The translations under genes and the position numbers were made by a program. Of a stretch of DNA of 64,000 nt, positions 11,828 to 22,811 are shown piece after piece. Every line of letters starts with the position of its first letter. Position 1 is the stretch's first letter. The notes below the pieces were generated by a model. That model was not told the DNA's origin. It made no database searches and was given only the letters and a program-made list of their open reading frames with translations. The stretch lies in the NCBI GenBank assembly GCA_025504975.1, contig JANUWI010000004.1:1302001-1366000 (forward strand). The letters are read 5' to 3'. Origin of the DNA: Plenodomus lindquistii. Taxonomy: Eukaryota > Ascomycota > Dothideomycetes > Pleosporales > Leptosphaeriaceae.

Positions 11828-14548
11828 CTAAACCCCCACGCCACCCGCCCCCCGCCCCTCAGCCTGCGCCTTCGAAAACTGCTGCAGCAACTGCAACACA
11901 CCCCCCCGATTCGCGCCATGAACCTCTTCCTCCTCCTCATCGTCCTGCGCCAAACGACTCGTGCGCCAAGAATCGCCAATCGAGCTCTCCTCTTCAATCC
12001 GCGTATTTGACATGTGGCCAGGTGGTGCAGCATCCGCAACGGGTTGTAAAGGCGTTCTGTACCTGCCGCTTGGGCCCTGGCGAGGCGAGCTACGGAGACC
12101 AGATGCAGAGGGGTGGTGGTGCGGATCGAGAAGGATGGAGTTGATGGGTTCGTCTCTGTGGCCCGAGGCGTGTCTTTGTGTTCTGCGTTGTATGGGTTGA
12201 CGGCCAGCTGGTCCTTTGCTGGTTGCGCGCGCGCCCAACTCGCCTGGTTGAGCGGTTTGTGACATGCCGCCAAAGTTGTTGGGGAATTGGGGTGGAGGGT
12301 GGAAGTTGCCGCGGCCTTGGAGACGGCCGTTGTAGTTGCGGCCGCCGCTGGGGGTGTTGTATGTGTCTAGGAACCCGTAGTACGAAGCTAGCATTTTGTT
12401 GTCCTTGGCCATGAAGTAATCTTCTCTGAGGTCGGGGTCTTCTCTGCGGGCGCCGGTGCCGTTGGCGGGGATGTTGTTGGTTGCACGGGTGCCTTTGTTG
12501 AAGGGGAACATGGAGTAGGAACATGTCACGCCTAGGCCGTCTACGACGATGGAGAACTCGCGGAAGAAGTCGACGATGCGCTCGCTGCAGGCTGGGAGGC
12601 GGAACATGAGGAGGAAGGGCGTGACGACCATGCTCAGGATCTCTTCGGCGAAGATGAGGATCTTGGGCTGGTAGAGCTTTGCGAATTCGGCGCGGACTTC
12701 GTCGGTGTGGAGTCTATCGTGCCACGACTCCGGCTCGTAACGTGTGTGGTAGATGACATGATTGAGGTAGAACGATGGGTCTGCAACTTGGTCCTCTCGG
12801 GGACTGCTACCACGAGCGACACGGTAGACTGTGCCGAGAATACCAATCCAGAAGATTGCTGTTTTGCCAGGAGTGATCTCAAAGTTGAGGAAGAGTTCGG
12901 AATCTAGAAGCGTGAATGCGACTAGAACAAATGCGAATGCGCCGGCAATGAATGCTACGAATGAGGAAAGCTGCTCGGTCTTGTCCTTGGGGAACTGCGC
13001 GAGGTATGAGTCTGCGTACGGATATGCCATATTACGACGGCGGGCGAAAAGATGGGGTAGCTCGTTGAACTCGCGGAACTTCCACTGGGCGAATGTTGTA
13101 AAGTCGCGATTGCTTAACTGTCCTGGATCTCGGTGATATTCGGTGAAGTACTTGAATATGTACGAGGCGAGCACGAACAGCACGGCGAATGGAGCGCACA
13201 GAATACTGATAATGCCAGTCAAAAAGAAGCGCGTCCTCAGTCTCCTGACTAGTTCTCGACGGTTCCGCTCTTTCAGGAAGTCTGGATTGAACTGGCCATT
13301 GGGGCCACTGAAGACGAACTCCATGACTGCGAGATTGACGTGCCATTTGGTGGTCTCAGAGAAGATGTATCGGTTGCCTAGTATTGGAAGAGGCACAGTC
13401 ACGTCCAAGATTTCCTTGTTGAATAGCGCGATCAAGTAGTTGTCGCGCCGCATGAGACGACTAGCGATGTCAACAGCATCCAGACGCTGTCGACTCTTCG
13501 AATCGAGGAGCTTTCTTGTCTGTGCAGAGAGGTTTGGCGCTGTAGCCAGATTCAGATCCCGCAGTGCCATGATTCGGATGATCACCTGCTGCCACTGTAT
13601 GGTCTGAATGTCGCGATCGGGAATGTCGAGGAGATAATGGTAGAAGTCGTGCATGGCGCGTAGTTTTGGCAACGCAGTCATCGTGTTGTAGAATGAGTAG
13701 AGGAAGTAGATGGTGAAGAGCCAGATGGTAAAGATCCAGAACCCGTGTATGTTCTTAGTGCACTTGGGTACTAAGACCTGGCTCATCTTGGTGCTGCCAC
13801 GCAGTTTGCTATAGTCGATGCACCATCCGAGGAAGGTCATGAAGCCAACCACAAAGGCCGATTGCAAGAGAGTCAGGATCCGCCGCAGGAGTATCGAATA
13901 TATGCCACAGCCAACGTAATAGTCATAGACCTCCCTCATGTAGGCGTCGAGATCCGTCTGGTTGACCCACAGCCACAGGGCCTTTTCCTTGGGATCTGCA
14001 GCGAAGTGCCCAGGTCTTGAGGTATGACCCCAGGGTCTTGATGGTACGTCCCCTCTCTCTTCGGTATGCAGGCGCTGCTGTGTTCGTGTAGCGTCCCACT
14101 GCGCCCGCGTCTGTCGTGTGGTCGGGCCGGGCACAGGCATGGGGAGACCCTCGCCAGGTCGATTCGAGGGCCCTGGCTCTTGCCCTCCCTCCAAGAGCAG
14201 ACTCTGTGGGACGTCGTCATCGTCGTCTAGTGGGAGTCCGCGACCTGGTCCCGGCTGTCTCCAGGCAGGCGCCCGGCTGGAGTTTGCTCCCCGCGGCGGG
14301 TTGCGTCTGGTGTCGGGCGAGACGGCGCGGCTCTCGGTCGTCATCTGGCTTGCGGAAGCCTCTTCTAGTAGGTGTGCAAGGTCTTGTTCTTCAAAGCGGG
14401 CCTCAAAGTTCTCCTCGTCTATGTCTATGTCGTGTGGGTCGTCGGTGGAAGACGAATGGCGGCGGTGGTTCGCAGTAAGCGGCTCGCCCTCATGGTGGTC
14501 GTCCGAGGCTGAAGGAAGCAGCCTAGACAAGAGGTTGGACGCCATCAT
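11828..14548 (-). CDS. ATG9: Autophagy-related protein 9 (lipid scramblase)
   Basis: An uninterrupted frame of 906 residues from an ATG at 14548. Atg9 is the multispanning membrane protein of autophagy. It cycles in Golgi-derived vesicles, seeds the phagophore and scrambles lipids (family knowledge). The N-terminus (about 1-165) is acidic and disordered. The conserved APG9 domain starts with KEKALWLWVNQTDLDAYMREVYDYYVGCGIYSILL and contains hydrophobic membrane segments near residues 220-300, 430-470 and 520-590. The C-terminal 200 residues are glycine/proline-rich and disordered. Length fits filamentous fungal Atg9. It is head to head with COG6, 380 bases apart. The 3' 170 bases of the gene switch composition (coding strand G-rich). 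Confidence 0.96.
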   Translation of the reverse strand: MMASNLLSRLLPSASDDHHEGEPLTANHRRHSSSTDDPHDIDIDEENFEARFEEQDLAHLLEEASASQMTTESRAVSPDTRRNPPRGANSSRAPAWRQPGPGRGLPLDDDDDVPQSLLLEGGQEPGPSNRPGEGLPMPVPGPTTRQTRAQWDATRTQQRLHTEERGDVPSRPWGHTSRPGHFAADPKEKALWLWVNQTDLDAYMREVYDYYVGCGIYSILLRRILTLLQSAFVVGFMTFLGWCIDYSKLRGSTKMSQVLVPKCTKNIHGFWIFTIWLFTIYFLYSFYNTMTALPKLRAMHDFYHYLLDIPDRDIQTIQWQQVIIRIMALRDLNLATAPNLSAQTRKLLDSKSRQRLDAVDIASRLMRRDNYLIALFNKEILDVTVPLPILGNRYIFSETTKWHVNLAVMEFVFSGPNGQFNPDFLKERNRRELVRRLRTRFFLTGIISILCAPFAVLFVLASYIFKYFTEYHRDPGQLSNRDFTTFAQWKFREFNELPHLFARRRNMAYPYADSYLAQFPKDKTEQLSSFVAFIAGAFAFVLVAFTLLDSELFLNFEITPGKTAIFWIGILGTVYRVARGSSPREDQVADPSFYLNHVIYHTRYEPESWHDRLHTDEVRAEFAKLYQPKILIFAEEILSMVVTPFLLMFRLPACSERIVDFFREFSIVVDGLGVTCSYSMFPFNKGTRATNNIPANGTGARREDPDLREDYFMAKDNKMLASYYGFLDTYNTPSGGRNYNGRLQGRGNFHPPPQFPNNFGGMSQTAQPGELGARATSKGPAGRQPIQRRTQRHASGHRDEPINSILLDPHHHPSASGLRSSPRQGPSGRYRTPLQPVADAAPPGHMSNTRIEEESSIGDSWRTSRLAQDDEEEEEVHGANRGGVLQLLQQFSKAQAEGRGAGGVGV

Positions 14549-14928
14549 AGTTCAGGTGCTGGGTGACGCCCCGAGAGCCGAGAGCGGCGGGGGTCGCGTG
14601 GTCGTGCGGTGCGTTGCTCTGGTGGGCGGGCGTGCGCTGGGCGTTGGTCAGGGGACCCCAAGGCGTGATAGGCAAGTGAAGAGGGGTGTCGCCATGGGTA
14701 CTGGCACGTAATCAGGTAGCATACACCTCGTCGTTCCAGTGAGTCGACCAAGACGTGACTGCTCGCGATGTCATGGGGGACCGTCTCTGGCCGGGCGGCG
14801 CAGGTGACGCGCCTGATAGTGAGTGGTATCGATAAGCCTCGCCTCTCGGCTATACTTGCCTGCTGTGCTGTGCTGTGCCTGCCGGATGAGTACACCTTGC
14901 CCTCCAAGTCACGACACCGCGTCCTATC
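14549..14928. promoter_or_regulatory. Bidirectional promoter region of ATG9 and COG6
   Basis: Only 380 bases separate the two ATGs, so both promoters must lie here. No specific factor site is claimed. Confidence 0.55.
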
Positions 14929-17058
14929 ATGGCGACAAATTATTTCCAGGAGCGAACAACGCCCGCCTCTCAAAATGGCCTCTCCCCAGCTACCCCGTCA
15001 GCAAGCTCTGCCTCTCGTGGGGCAAACGCGCTGTCTACTCGCATCACCAGCGTTCTCTCTGCCTCCTATGCCGATTTAGAAATTCGAGATGCATTCGAAA
15101 CCCTCGATGCACGCAAGGTGCAGAACACTGCCGAGACGCGGCGGCAACTTCGCATAGATGTACAGAAAGAAGTCATCCAATGCAATGGAGAGATTGTGAA
15201 AGACTTTGGCCAAGTCGCCGAAGTATGTGCCCTTCACCTGTTGCATTGATCATACTAATTACACCAGCAACTAAAACGCATCGGGAGTGCTATCAGTAGT
15301 CTGAATAGCTACTGCTCTGACATGCGAAGCCATATCGCTGCTGCAAACCGAGAAACTGGACCCGTGCTTGAAGAAGCCACAAGCCTCATCAACCAGAGGA
15401 AGCAAGTCGAATCAAAACAGGAGATTCTTCAAGCTTTCACGTCGCATTTTCTCATTTCGGACGAGGAGTCGACGATTCTCACTTCGACCGCGGAGCCGGT
15501 TAACGAGGAGTTCTTCCAGGCACTTACGCGAGTGAAGAAGATCCACCATGATTGTCAGGTACTGCTCGGTACAGAAAACCAACAACTAGGATTAGAAGTA
15601 CTGGAGCAGAGCTCAAAGCAGCTAAATTCAGCATTTCAGAAGCTCTACCGTTGGATCCAGCGCGAGTTCAAAACTTTGGACTTGGAGAATCCACAGATCA
15701 GTATATCTGTCAGACGATCTCTACGTGTACTGGCCGAGCGACCGACGCTGTTCCAGAGTTGCCTCGACTTCTTCGCTGAAGCTCGTGAATCGATCTTGTC
15801 AGATGCATTCCATGCTGCACTTACAGGTTCAACTTCAGAAGAGCATATTGCGACTAAGCCGATCGAGTTTCACGCTCATGACCCGCTGCGTTATGTTGGT
15901 GATATGTTAGCTTGGGTGCACTCGACAACAGTGTCGGAAAGAGAAGCGCTCGAGAACCTCTTTGTCTCAGACGGTGACGAGATTCAACGTTCCATCCAGG
16001 CAGGTCTAGAGAGCGAGCCATGGCTACGAGGGGAGGGCGAGACAGAAGTCTTTGACGGCCGGAGAGCACTGGAACAGCTCGTCAGTCGAGATCTAACCAG
16101 TGTGGCACGATTGCTGCGACAACGCACCGAACAAGTCATTCAGAGCCACGAGGATGCGACGCTTGCGTACAAGATTGCGAATCTCATCGGCTTCTACAGA
16201 GGCACTTTTACCAAGCTACTGGGAGCGGACTCTGAGGTCCTGGATGTGTTCGACACGCTAGAAGCCTCAGCAATGCGACAGTTCCGCGCCAACATGAGAG
16301 ATTATGTCGTCAATGTGCAAAGCGATCTGGCCGTGGCTCCTGCAGACCTTTCGCCTCCAGATTTCCTAGAGGAAGCTTTGCAGACACTCAAAGTTCTGGC
16401 GAAGAGTTACGACACCTCTGTCGCAGCCACCGATGACAACGGCGAAGGTTTCCACACCGTTCTCTCCGAAGCTCTTGATCCATTCATGAGTGGATGCGAA
16501 AATCTGCAAAAAGGCATGGGACAGCCCGATAGTGCTATTTTCGCAATAAACTGCCTATTCGCCGCCAAAGAGGTTCTGTCGCAATATTCCTTTGCCAAGT
16601 CAAGAATCACAGCAATGGATGAAAATATTGCGGGGCAAGTCGCAGCGCTCACGGAATACCAACATCAGTTCCTGCTTTATGAGTCTGGGTTGAACACGCT
16701 TTTGGAAGCCCTATCCACGATATCAGAGTCGGAAGAAAGCCTCAAGTCAATCCCTGAACTTGAGCCTTTTAAGCCTGATGCTCTCGTAGCAGCCAGCCAA
16801 CAGCTCGATGAGTTCCTCCCATCCGCTCTCATCGACGCCTCGGAGAACTTGAAGCGTCTACAGAATAGGAAGATGATCCAGGACATCACGGAAGAGGCTG
16901 CGAATAAATTCTGCGAAGACTTTGAGTTTGTGGAGGCTAAGATGGTGGCGGCGGACGATTTAACGTACGATGAAGAAAAGGAGGATGAAGAGCAGGAACC
17001 TGGGCTGAGAGACATATTCCCACGAACGAGTGGGGAGATTCGAGTCTTGCTTAGCTAG
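14929..17058 (+). CDS. COG6: Conserved oligomeric Golgi complex subunit 6
   Basis: Exons 14929-15222 and 15268-17058 give 694 residues. COG6 belongs to lobe B of the eight-subunit COG tether, which guides retrograde vesicles within the Golgi. The N-terminal half is helical and heptad-like. The stretch after the intron (LKRIGSAISSLNSYCSDMR, then ETGPVLEEATSLINQRKQVE) and the block YRWIQREFKTLD with DPLRYVGDMLAWVHS are the COG6 family hallmarks. The C-terminus is helical with an acidic patch near residue 680. Length fits. Yeast COG is also needed for autophagosome and Cvt vesicle formation, which makes its pairing with ATG9 of interest. Confidence 0.93.
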
Positions 17059-17226
17059 AAGATTCTGATGTAGAAGATATGTAGAGAGTTTGAAGAAAGA
17101 TCCCATCCTATACAACACTCGCTGTTGTCATATTGAGAAACATATATTTCTGTACCGTCAATGGCACTCAATCTCCCAAATCGAGATGACATGACGTGAA
17201 ATTGTATTCTTGTCGACGAGACGTGA

Positions 17227-17827
17227 CTATTGCGGCTTCTTCTTTTCCCACTCCTCTGGCGTATGACATTTCGCAGTCCAGGCATGAATTGCCGCAATCT
17301 CATCCTTGAGCGTCGCATTGACCAATCTGTGCCGTGCCAGTGTTGTCTTTTTTGTGAATTGGGGCGAGACTATGATGGCTTCGTACATTTGTCCGCATCC
17401 ACCTGATTTCAAGTCAGCATTGCAATGGTGACTCTTCACCTCGCATGAAAAATTGATTCATGTTGTCGTATAACACAATATTAGGTCAACATCAGCTGAG
17501 CAGATTATGACAAAAGAAATCCGAACAATACCAGGAACAAAAACAACAAAGAAGAATGTACTCAACCCCATCAACTATAAAAAAAAGCCATGATGATAAA
17601 AACCAACAACGACCCAAAAACTCACCACTCATATCCTCAATCTCCACAAACACAGCCTGAATCCCATCTTCCAATTTCCTCCTAATCGCGTCCATGGTGA
17701 CCCCGCTCGTCGGTGGAGCAGCTGCAGCTCCCGTATCGTCGCTCATTTCAATATCCTGTGCGTTGTTGACGTCTGGACCCACGGAAAGTTTGTCGAGTGA
17801 CTTGAAGAGCTTGTGTCGTGGATCCAT
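17227..17827 (-). CDS. BolA-like iron-sulfur cluster assembly protein
   Basis: Exons 17827-17626 and 17402-17227 give 125 residues. BolA proteins pair with monothiol glutaredoxins to handle iron-sulfur clusters. The BolA domain covers about 45-118: SGGCGQMYEA with the conserved cysteine, then ARHRLVNATLKDEI and IHAW. The intron (223 bases) splits the glycine before GGCG. The SGGCGxMY motif is the BolA3/Bol3 (mitochondrial) type, but the N-terminus MDPRHKLFKSLDK followed by acidic residues is not a clear targeting peptide, and the C-terminal TPEEW recalls the cytosolic BolA2/Fra2 type. The class is therefore open. It is divergent from NIF3. Confidence 0.9.
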
Positions 17828-18123
17828 TGTGCCACGGAATTCCGACCCGGTTGGGGATGGGCGAGGGCGAAGGCCTATCTCTGCATCTGATTAGATGCGC
17901 GGTGGGTGCCGAATGGGGATGGCTCGGGGTTGGTGGGGGGGAGGGTATGACGTAGGATTGTGTCTGTGCGTGTGGCGTGGGTGAGGCGCGTGGGTTGTGT
18001 TTGGTACCTTGCCTTGGAGTTGGCGCGAGTTGTTTAGTCGTGATTGAGATTGAGAGTTGCAAGTGCGCTCGCTGTATGTTTTTGCCTACGCTGCGGAGGC
18101 TTTCGAAGGTTACGGTTGCGAGT

Positions 18124-19380
18124 ATGAGTGCGAAGACTACGTCTGCGCCGTTTTCGAGGGCGGTGGTGAGGGCGATGCAGAAGCTGTGAGTTTTGTGCGT
18201 GTGCTTGTTGGAACAGCTTCGGAGGTTGTGTTTACAGATGCCATTGCGATCCATTGAAGCACAGTGAAGGTTTCAGGATGTATACTGATCATGTCGAAGC
18301 TATCCTCAAGCCCTCGCCGACAATTCCTGGGATAACACTGGCCTGCTGCTCGAAGCTCCCTTCGTCCCATCGCGTCGCCAATCCAACACGGTCCTCTTGA
18401 CCATCGACCTCACAAAAGCCGTCGCAGACGAAGCAATTGAATGCAACTCGTCCATCATCATCGCCTACCACCCCATCATCTTCCGCGGCCTCAAATCCCT
18501 CACCTTTGCAAACACACAACAGCAGACGCTCCTGCGCCTCGCCAGCCACGGCATCAGCGTATACTGCCCCCACACCGCCGTCGACGCCGCACCCGGCGGT
18601 CTAGGAGACTGGCTCGCAGACATCGTCACCGGCGCGCGACCAAAAGAAGACATCTCCGACGGAGAGCCCAATCACCCAACCACGCAATCCCCCCCAGACG
18701 ACCCCTTCACCGAAAAGAAACGCCCAACCTTCCAACTCCACCACCAACCCAGCCAACTAACCCAACGCCTCGCCAAACTCGCCTCCGACAACCCCAACAC
18801 CACCCCCACCGAAGCCCTCCCCCACAAGCGCCGCCCCGTAAAACCGCAGTCCCCCGAGCTAAAATCCCACCCCGGCGCAGGAATGGGCCGCATCGTCGAA
18901 TTCGACACTCCGCAGCCCCTCCCCACACTCCTCGACCGCATAGGCAAAGGCCTCAACAACCCCAAGGGCTTCCCCATCGCCATACCCCAAGACACCTCTA
19001 TTGCCGACATCACCATCCGCAGCATCGGCATCTGCGCTGGCTCCGGGGGCTCGCTGCTCAGCGACCTAGACGTTGATTTACTCTTCACGGGCGAAATGAG
19101 TCATCATGAGGCGCTTGCTGCGATTGAAAAGGGGCAGGTGGTGATTAGTTTGTTTCATAGTAATTCTGAGCGTGGGTTTTTGGCAGAGGTTTTGGCGGGG
19201 CAGTTGGAGGAACAGGTGGAGGGGGAGTGGGAGAGGTTGAGGAGGGAGGAGATGGAGCAGGGGGAGGGGGGAGAGGAGGAGTATATGAGGGCGCTTTGGG
19301 AAGAGGAGTTTGAGGTTGTGGTTAGTGAGGTTGATAGGGATCCGTATGGGATTGTGGTGTTGAGGGGGGATGAGGAGTAG
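18124..19380 (+). CDS. NIF3: NIF3 family (DUF34) protein
   Basis: Exons 18124-18185 and 18300-19380 give 380 residues. The join is forced: the frame coding LYPQALADNSWDNTGLLLEA meets an in-frame stop upstream, and only the AG before 18300 spliced to the GTGAGT donor at 18186 gives AVVRAMQKLYPQALADNSWDN, the NIF3 N-terminus. Conserved metal-site blocks are present: YHPIIFRG, CPHTAVDAAPGG and, at the end, FTGEMSHHEALAA with LFHSNSERGFL. A proline-rich insert of about 50 residues lies in the middle. The family binds two metal ions; the reaction is unsettled. An in-frame ATG at 18076 would add MFLPTLRRLSKVTVAS, a possible mitochondrial presequence. Third codon positions flip from C/A to G/T near 19070. 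Confidence 0.9.
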
Positions 19381-19697
19381 AGGGGTTGATGGGAGGGTTG
19401 TGTAGTGTTGTGGTGTGTGCAATAAGGGCAGGAAGTAGAGTATACAATGTACCGTATAAACGTTCAAATCGTGGACCATTTCGTCGGGTCCACGGCCTTG
19501 CCTATCCCGCCGGGACAAGCCGAAATACAGCCATGGTAGCCCCACCATCCAACCAATTGTTGGCATCATCCAGGATCTCACTCATGACGACACAGCTATT
19601 TAGATCAGTGTGATTTCCTCTATTTTCGCTACCATATGAATTCCTCTTGCTCAAGACTTCCCATCGAGTCAATAACCACGGCGCAATTTCGCGCTCA

Positions 19698-19785
19698 TCC
19701 TCCGTGGCGCAATTGGCTAGCGCGTTCGACTGTTACCATACGAGTGCAAATCGAGAGGTTGAAAGTTCGAGCCTTTCCGGGGGAG
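19698..19785 (+). tRNA. tRNA-Asn (GTT) with a 14-base intron
   Basis: A full cloverleaf can be drawn. The acceptor stem TCCTCCG/CGGGGGA includes one G-T pair. The D stem is GCGC/GCGC around AATTGGCTA. The anticodon stem is TTCGA/TCGAG, the loop CTGTTA-A has anticodon GTT at 19732-19734, and the T arm is GAAAG-TTCGAGC-CTTTC. The discriminator base is G, as in other tRNA-Asn. An intron of 14 bases lies at 19736-19749, between positions 37 and 38, the canonical site for nuclear tRNA introns. CCA is not encoded. Confidence 0.95.
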
Positions 19786-19791
19786 CCACTC

Positions 19792-19798
19792 TTTTTTT
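19792..19798 (+). terminator. RNA polymerase III terminator
   Basis: A run of seven T starts seven bases after the last tRNA base, the usual Pol III stop signal. Confidence 0.85.
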
Positions 19799-20188
19799 GT
19801 CCTGACGGACGGACACCCTTTACTTAATAGCTGCACACAAAGACCCAACTCTAGAGTTTGGAGCATTTTCTTTTTTTTTTTCGCTTTTGCTTTTAAAAAG
19901 TTAATAAGATAGCATGAGCCTTGTATACAAATAATCATGTATGGATGGGTGGGGCAATTGGGGCTTCTATTAGGGGTGGTCGGTGGTTGAAGCTAATATG
20001 TGTGTGTTCTACTTTGTGGACCTGGAGACTTGCGATGTATATCTCAGCGCTAAGAACGATCACGCAGGCAGACGACAGAGCTGTGGAAACATGAGAACAT
20101 TATAATCGTTATTACATGTGAATCTTCGTCTCAAGGAAGCTCCAGTTGTCCCACTCCTGTTATCCCGCGGAGTGGTTTGACCAGCCAT

Positions 20189-22811
20189 CTAAAACGGCCA
20201 GACCCAGTCCTCCGTAATCTTAGGATCAATACCCTCATGATACGCATAATTCTTCGCCTCGATCTGCTCATTCAGTAGCTTCTCCCGTGTGGCCGCACCC
20301 TTGTTATTCAGGCCCTGAATCTTATCAATTGCAGCTATAGCCAAGCTATATCGATCCGTCCGGTTACGGATGGCAAGCTCCAACGGCGTGTCAATGTTGC
20401 CTTTCTCTCGGTAACCATGAACAGAGAGGTTCTGCTGACCCTTGCGTCCGTAGGTAAGTCTGTGGATCAGCCAAGGGTAGGAGTGGAAGTTGAAGATGCA
20501 AGGCACGTCGTCGGTGAAGATGGCTTTGTACTCTTCGGCTCTAAGGCCGTGGGGATGTTGCTCGGGATCGATGAGCTTGAAGAGGTCGACGACGTTGACG
20601 AAGCGGATCTTGAGTTCGGGAAGGTGTGTGCGGAGAAGTGCTGTTGCGGCAAGGGCTTCGTGGGTGGAAACGTCACCACAGGAGGCCATGACGACGTCGG
20701 GCTCTTCGCCGGCGTCGTTGCTTGCCCAGTCCCAGATTCCCACGCCTTTGGAGCAGTGGGCGATTGCTTGTTCCATATCCAGGAATTGGAGGTGTTCCTG
20801 CTTGTCTGCGATGATTGTGTTCACATAATTCGAGCTGCGGAGACAGTGGTCCATCGTCGAAAGGAGGCAATTCGCGTCCGGGGGAAAGTATATACGTACC
20901 ACCTCGGGGCTTTTATTCGCCACCACGTCTATGAAGCCAGGGTCCTGATGGGTAAAACCGTTATGGTCTTGGCGCCAAACTGTGGCGGTGAGGAGGATGT
21001 TGAGCGAAGCAATCTTCTTCCTCCACTCAACTTCGAGACACTTCTCGATCCACTTGCAATGCTGGTTCACCATCGAATCGATAATGTGGATGAATGGTTC
21101 GTAGCTGTTGAGAAGACCGTGTCGTCCTGAGAGGATATAACCTTCAAGCCATCCCTGTGTATTGTAAGCTCATGTAGACTCATATTAGTACATATATCAA
21201 CTTACCTCGACAGTGTGTTCTGACAACATTTCCATGACACGTCCGTCAAATGCGAGATTACCACCATCTTCATCTTCATCAAAGTAGTCGCCGAGCCAGA
21301 CCTTCTTACCAGCCTCATAGACCTTGCCGAGCTTATTTGACTCGGTCTCGTCAGGGCCAAAGAGACGGAATTGTTCTGGGTTCTTCTTGATGATGTCTCG
21401 CAGGAAGCCAGCGAAGTTATCCATACTCCCCATCTTGGCAACACCACCTTTTGGTACTTCGACTTTGTATTCCCGGAAGTCTGGCATGTGCAACTTGTGT
21501 CTGAGAAGTCCGCCGTTCGCAACTGGATTGGCGCTCATCCTTCTATTTCCAGTAGGCGCCAGCTCCCGAAGCTCTGGGATGAGCTTGCCAGACTTGTCGA
21601 AATGTTTTTCCGGTTCGTAGCCACGCATCCACTCCTCAAGTAACTTGAGTTGAGCCTTGTCCTTGAGAACGTTGGTCAATGGCACCTGATGGGCGCGCCA
21701 AAAGCCTTCAGAATAATGGTCGCCGACCTTCCTGGGGCCAGTCCAGCCCTTGGGTGTTCGGAGCACGATCATGGGCCAGCGCGGCCTAAATGCCTTTCCG
21801 GAGTCCCTGGCCTCCTTTTGATATTCGCGGATCTTTGTGACACAGCGTTCCATTGTGGCAGCCATCGCTTGGTGCATGGAGGGAAGGTCGCTTCCTTCGA
21901 CGAAGTAGGGTGTCCATCCGTAGCCGAGGAAGAGCTGTTCGAGCTCCTTGTGGCTCACGCGTGCGAGCACAGTTGGATTATTGATCTACAGTGTCTTAGT
22001 ATCGCTCTGTTCGACCGAATCTCTCACACATACCTTGTAACCGTTAAGGTGCAGCACTGGCAGGACGGCACCATCGGTGATTGGATTGAGAAATTTGGTG
22101 GAGTGCCAGCTGGTAGCAAGAGGTCCAGTCTCAGACTCACCATCACCGACCATGGTCAAAGTGATCAGGTCAGGGTGATCGAAGACTGTTCCGAAAGCGT
22201 GAGAGATTGAGTAACCAAGCTCACCGCCCTCGTGCAAGCTACCAGGTGTCTCTGGTGTAGCGTGGGATCCAATACCACCAGGGAATGAAAAGGACTTGAA
22301 GAAGCGTCTCATTCCTTCCTCATCCTCGCTCTTGTCGGGGTACACCTCAGAGTACACGCCCTCCAAGTAGCTGTTTGAGAGGACAGCCGGTGCACCGTGG
22401 CCGGGTCCCGAGATAAAGAGAGCGTTAATGTCGTACTTCTTGATCAAGCGGTTCTGTGTAGACATTGTGTTAACTTCTCGGCCGATTGTGATTGCAGCTG
22501 GCTCATCGTACCATGTGAATGTATGTGAAGCTCTGTCCAGCATCTGATCCCCAATGACCGAGCAGTCGGCGCTTGAGATGCTCGATTGTGAGTGGATCGC
22601 GAAGCAGAGGGTTTCTTCTCAGGTAAATCATTCCCAAGCACATGTACATGGACGCATGGAAATAGTCGGTCATCTTGCGGACCTCATCGTTGCTAAGCGG
22701 ATGCTCGACAATCGATGCTCTTGCAGGACCAAACGGCGAAATGCTGAGATGCTCAACATCTTCAGCGACTACCTCAGGGTCGACAGGTGCTTTCGCGATC
22801 ATTGCGTCCAT
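20189..22811 (-). CDS. Xylulose-5-phosphate / fructose-6-phosphate phosphoketolase
   Basis: Exons 22811-22512, 22453-22034, 21985-21206 and 21154-20189 give 821 residues. The enzyme uses thiamine diphosphate to split xylulose-5-P (or fructose-6-P) with phosphate into acetyl-phosphate and glyceraldehyde-3-P (or erythrose-4-P). Family marks: LLGHWG near residue 86, GPGHGAPAVLSN near 113, GEGELGY-like GGELGYSISHAFG, and the cofactor loop GDGESETGPLATSW near 212. The C-terminal half has TATVWRQDHNGFTHQDPGF and ends in EDWVWPF, typical of the family. All three introns are phase 0. The length is that of the full enzyme. The cell would also need an acetate or phosphotransacetylase route, which is not in this window. 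Confidence 0.96.

Larger units (their letters stand above)
19381..20188. other. Intergenic holding the tRNA-Asn gene
   Basis: An 808-base stretch between NIF3 and phosphoketolase, convergent. Besides the tRNA and its T-run it contains an 11-base T tract at 19871-19881. Nothing else is recognised. Confidence 0.5.
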
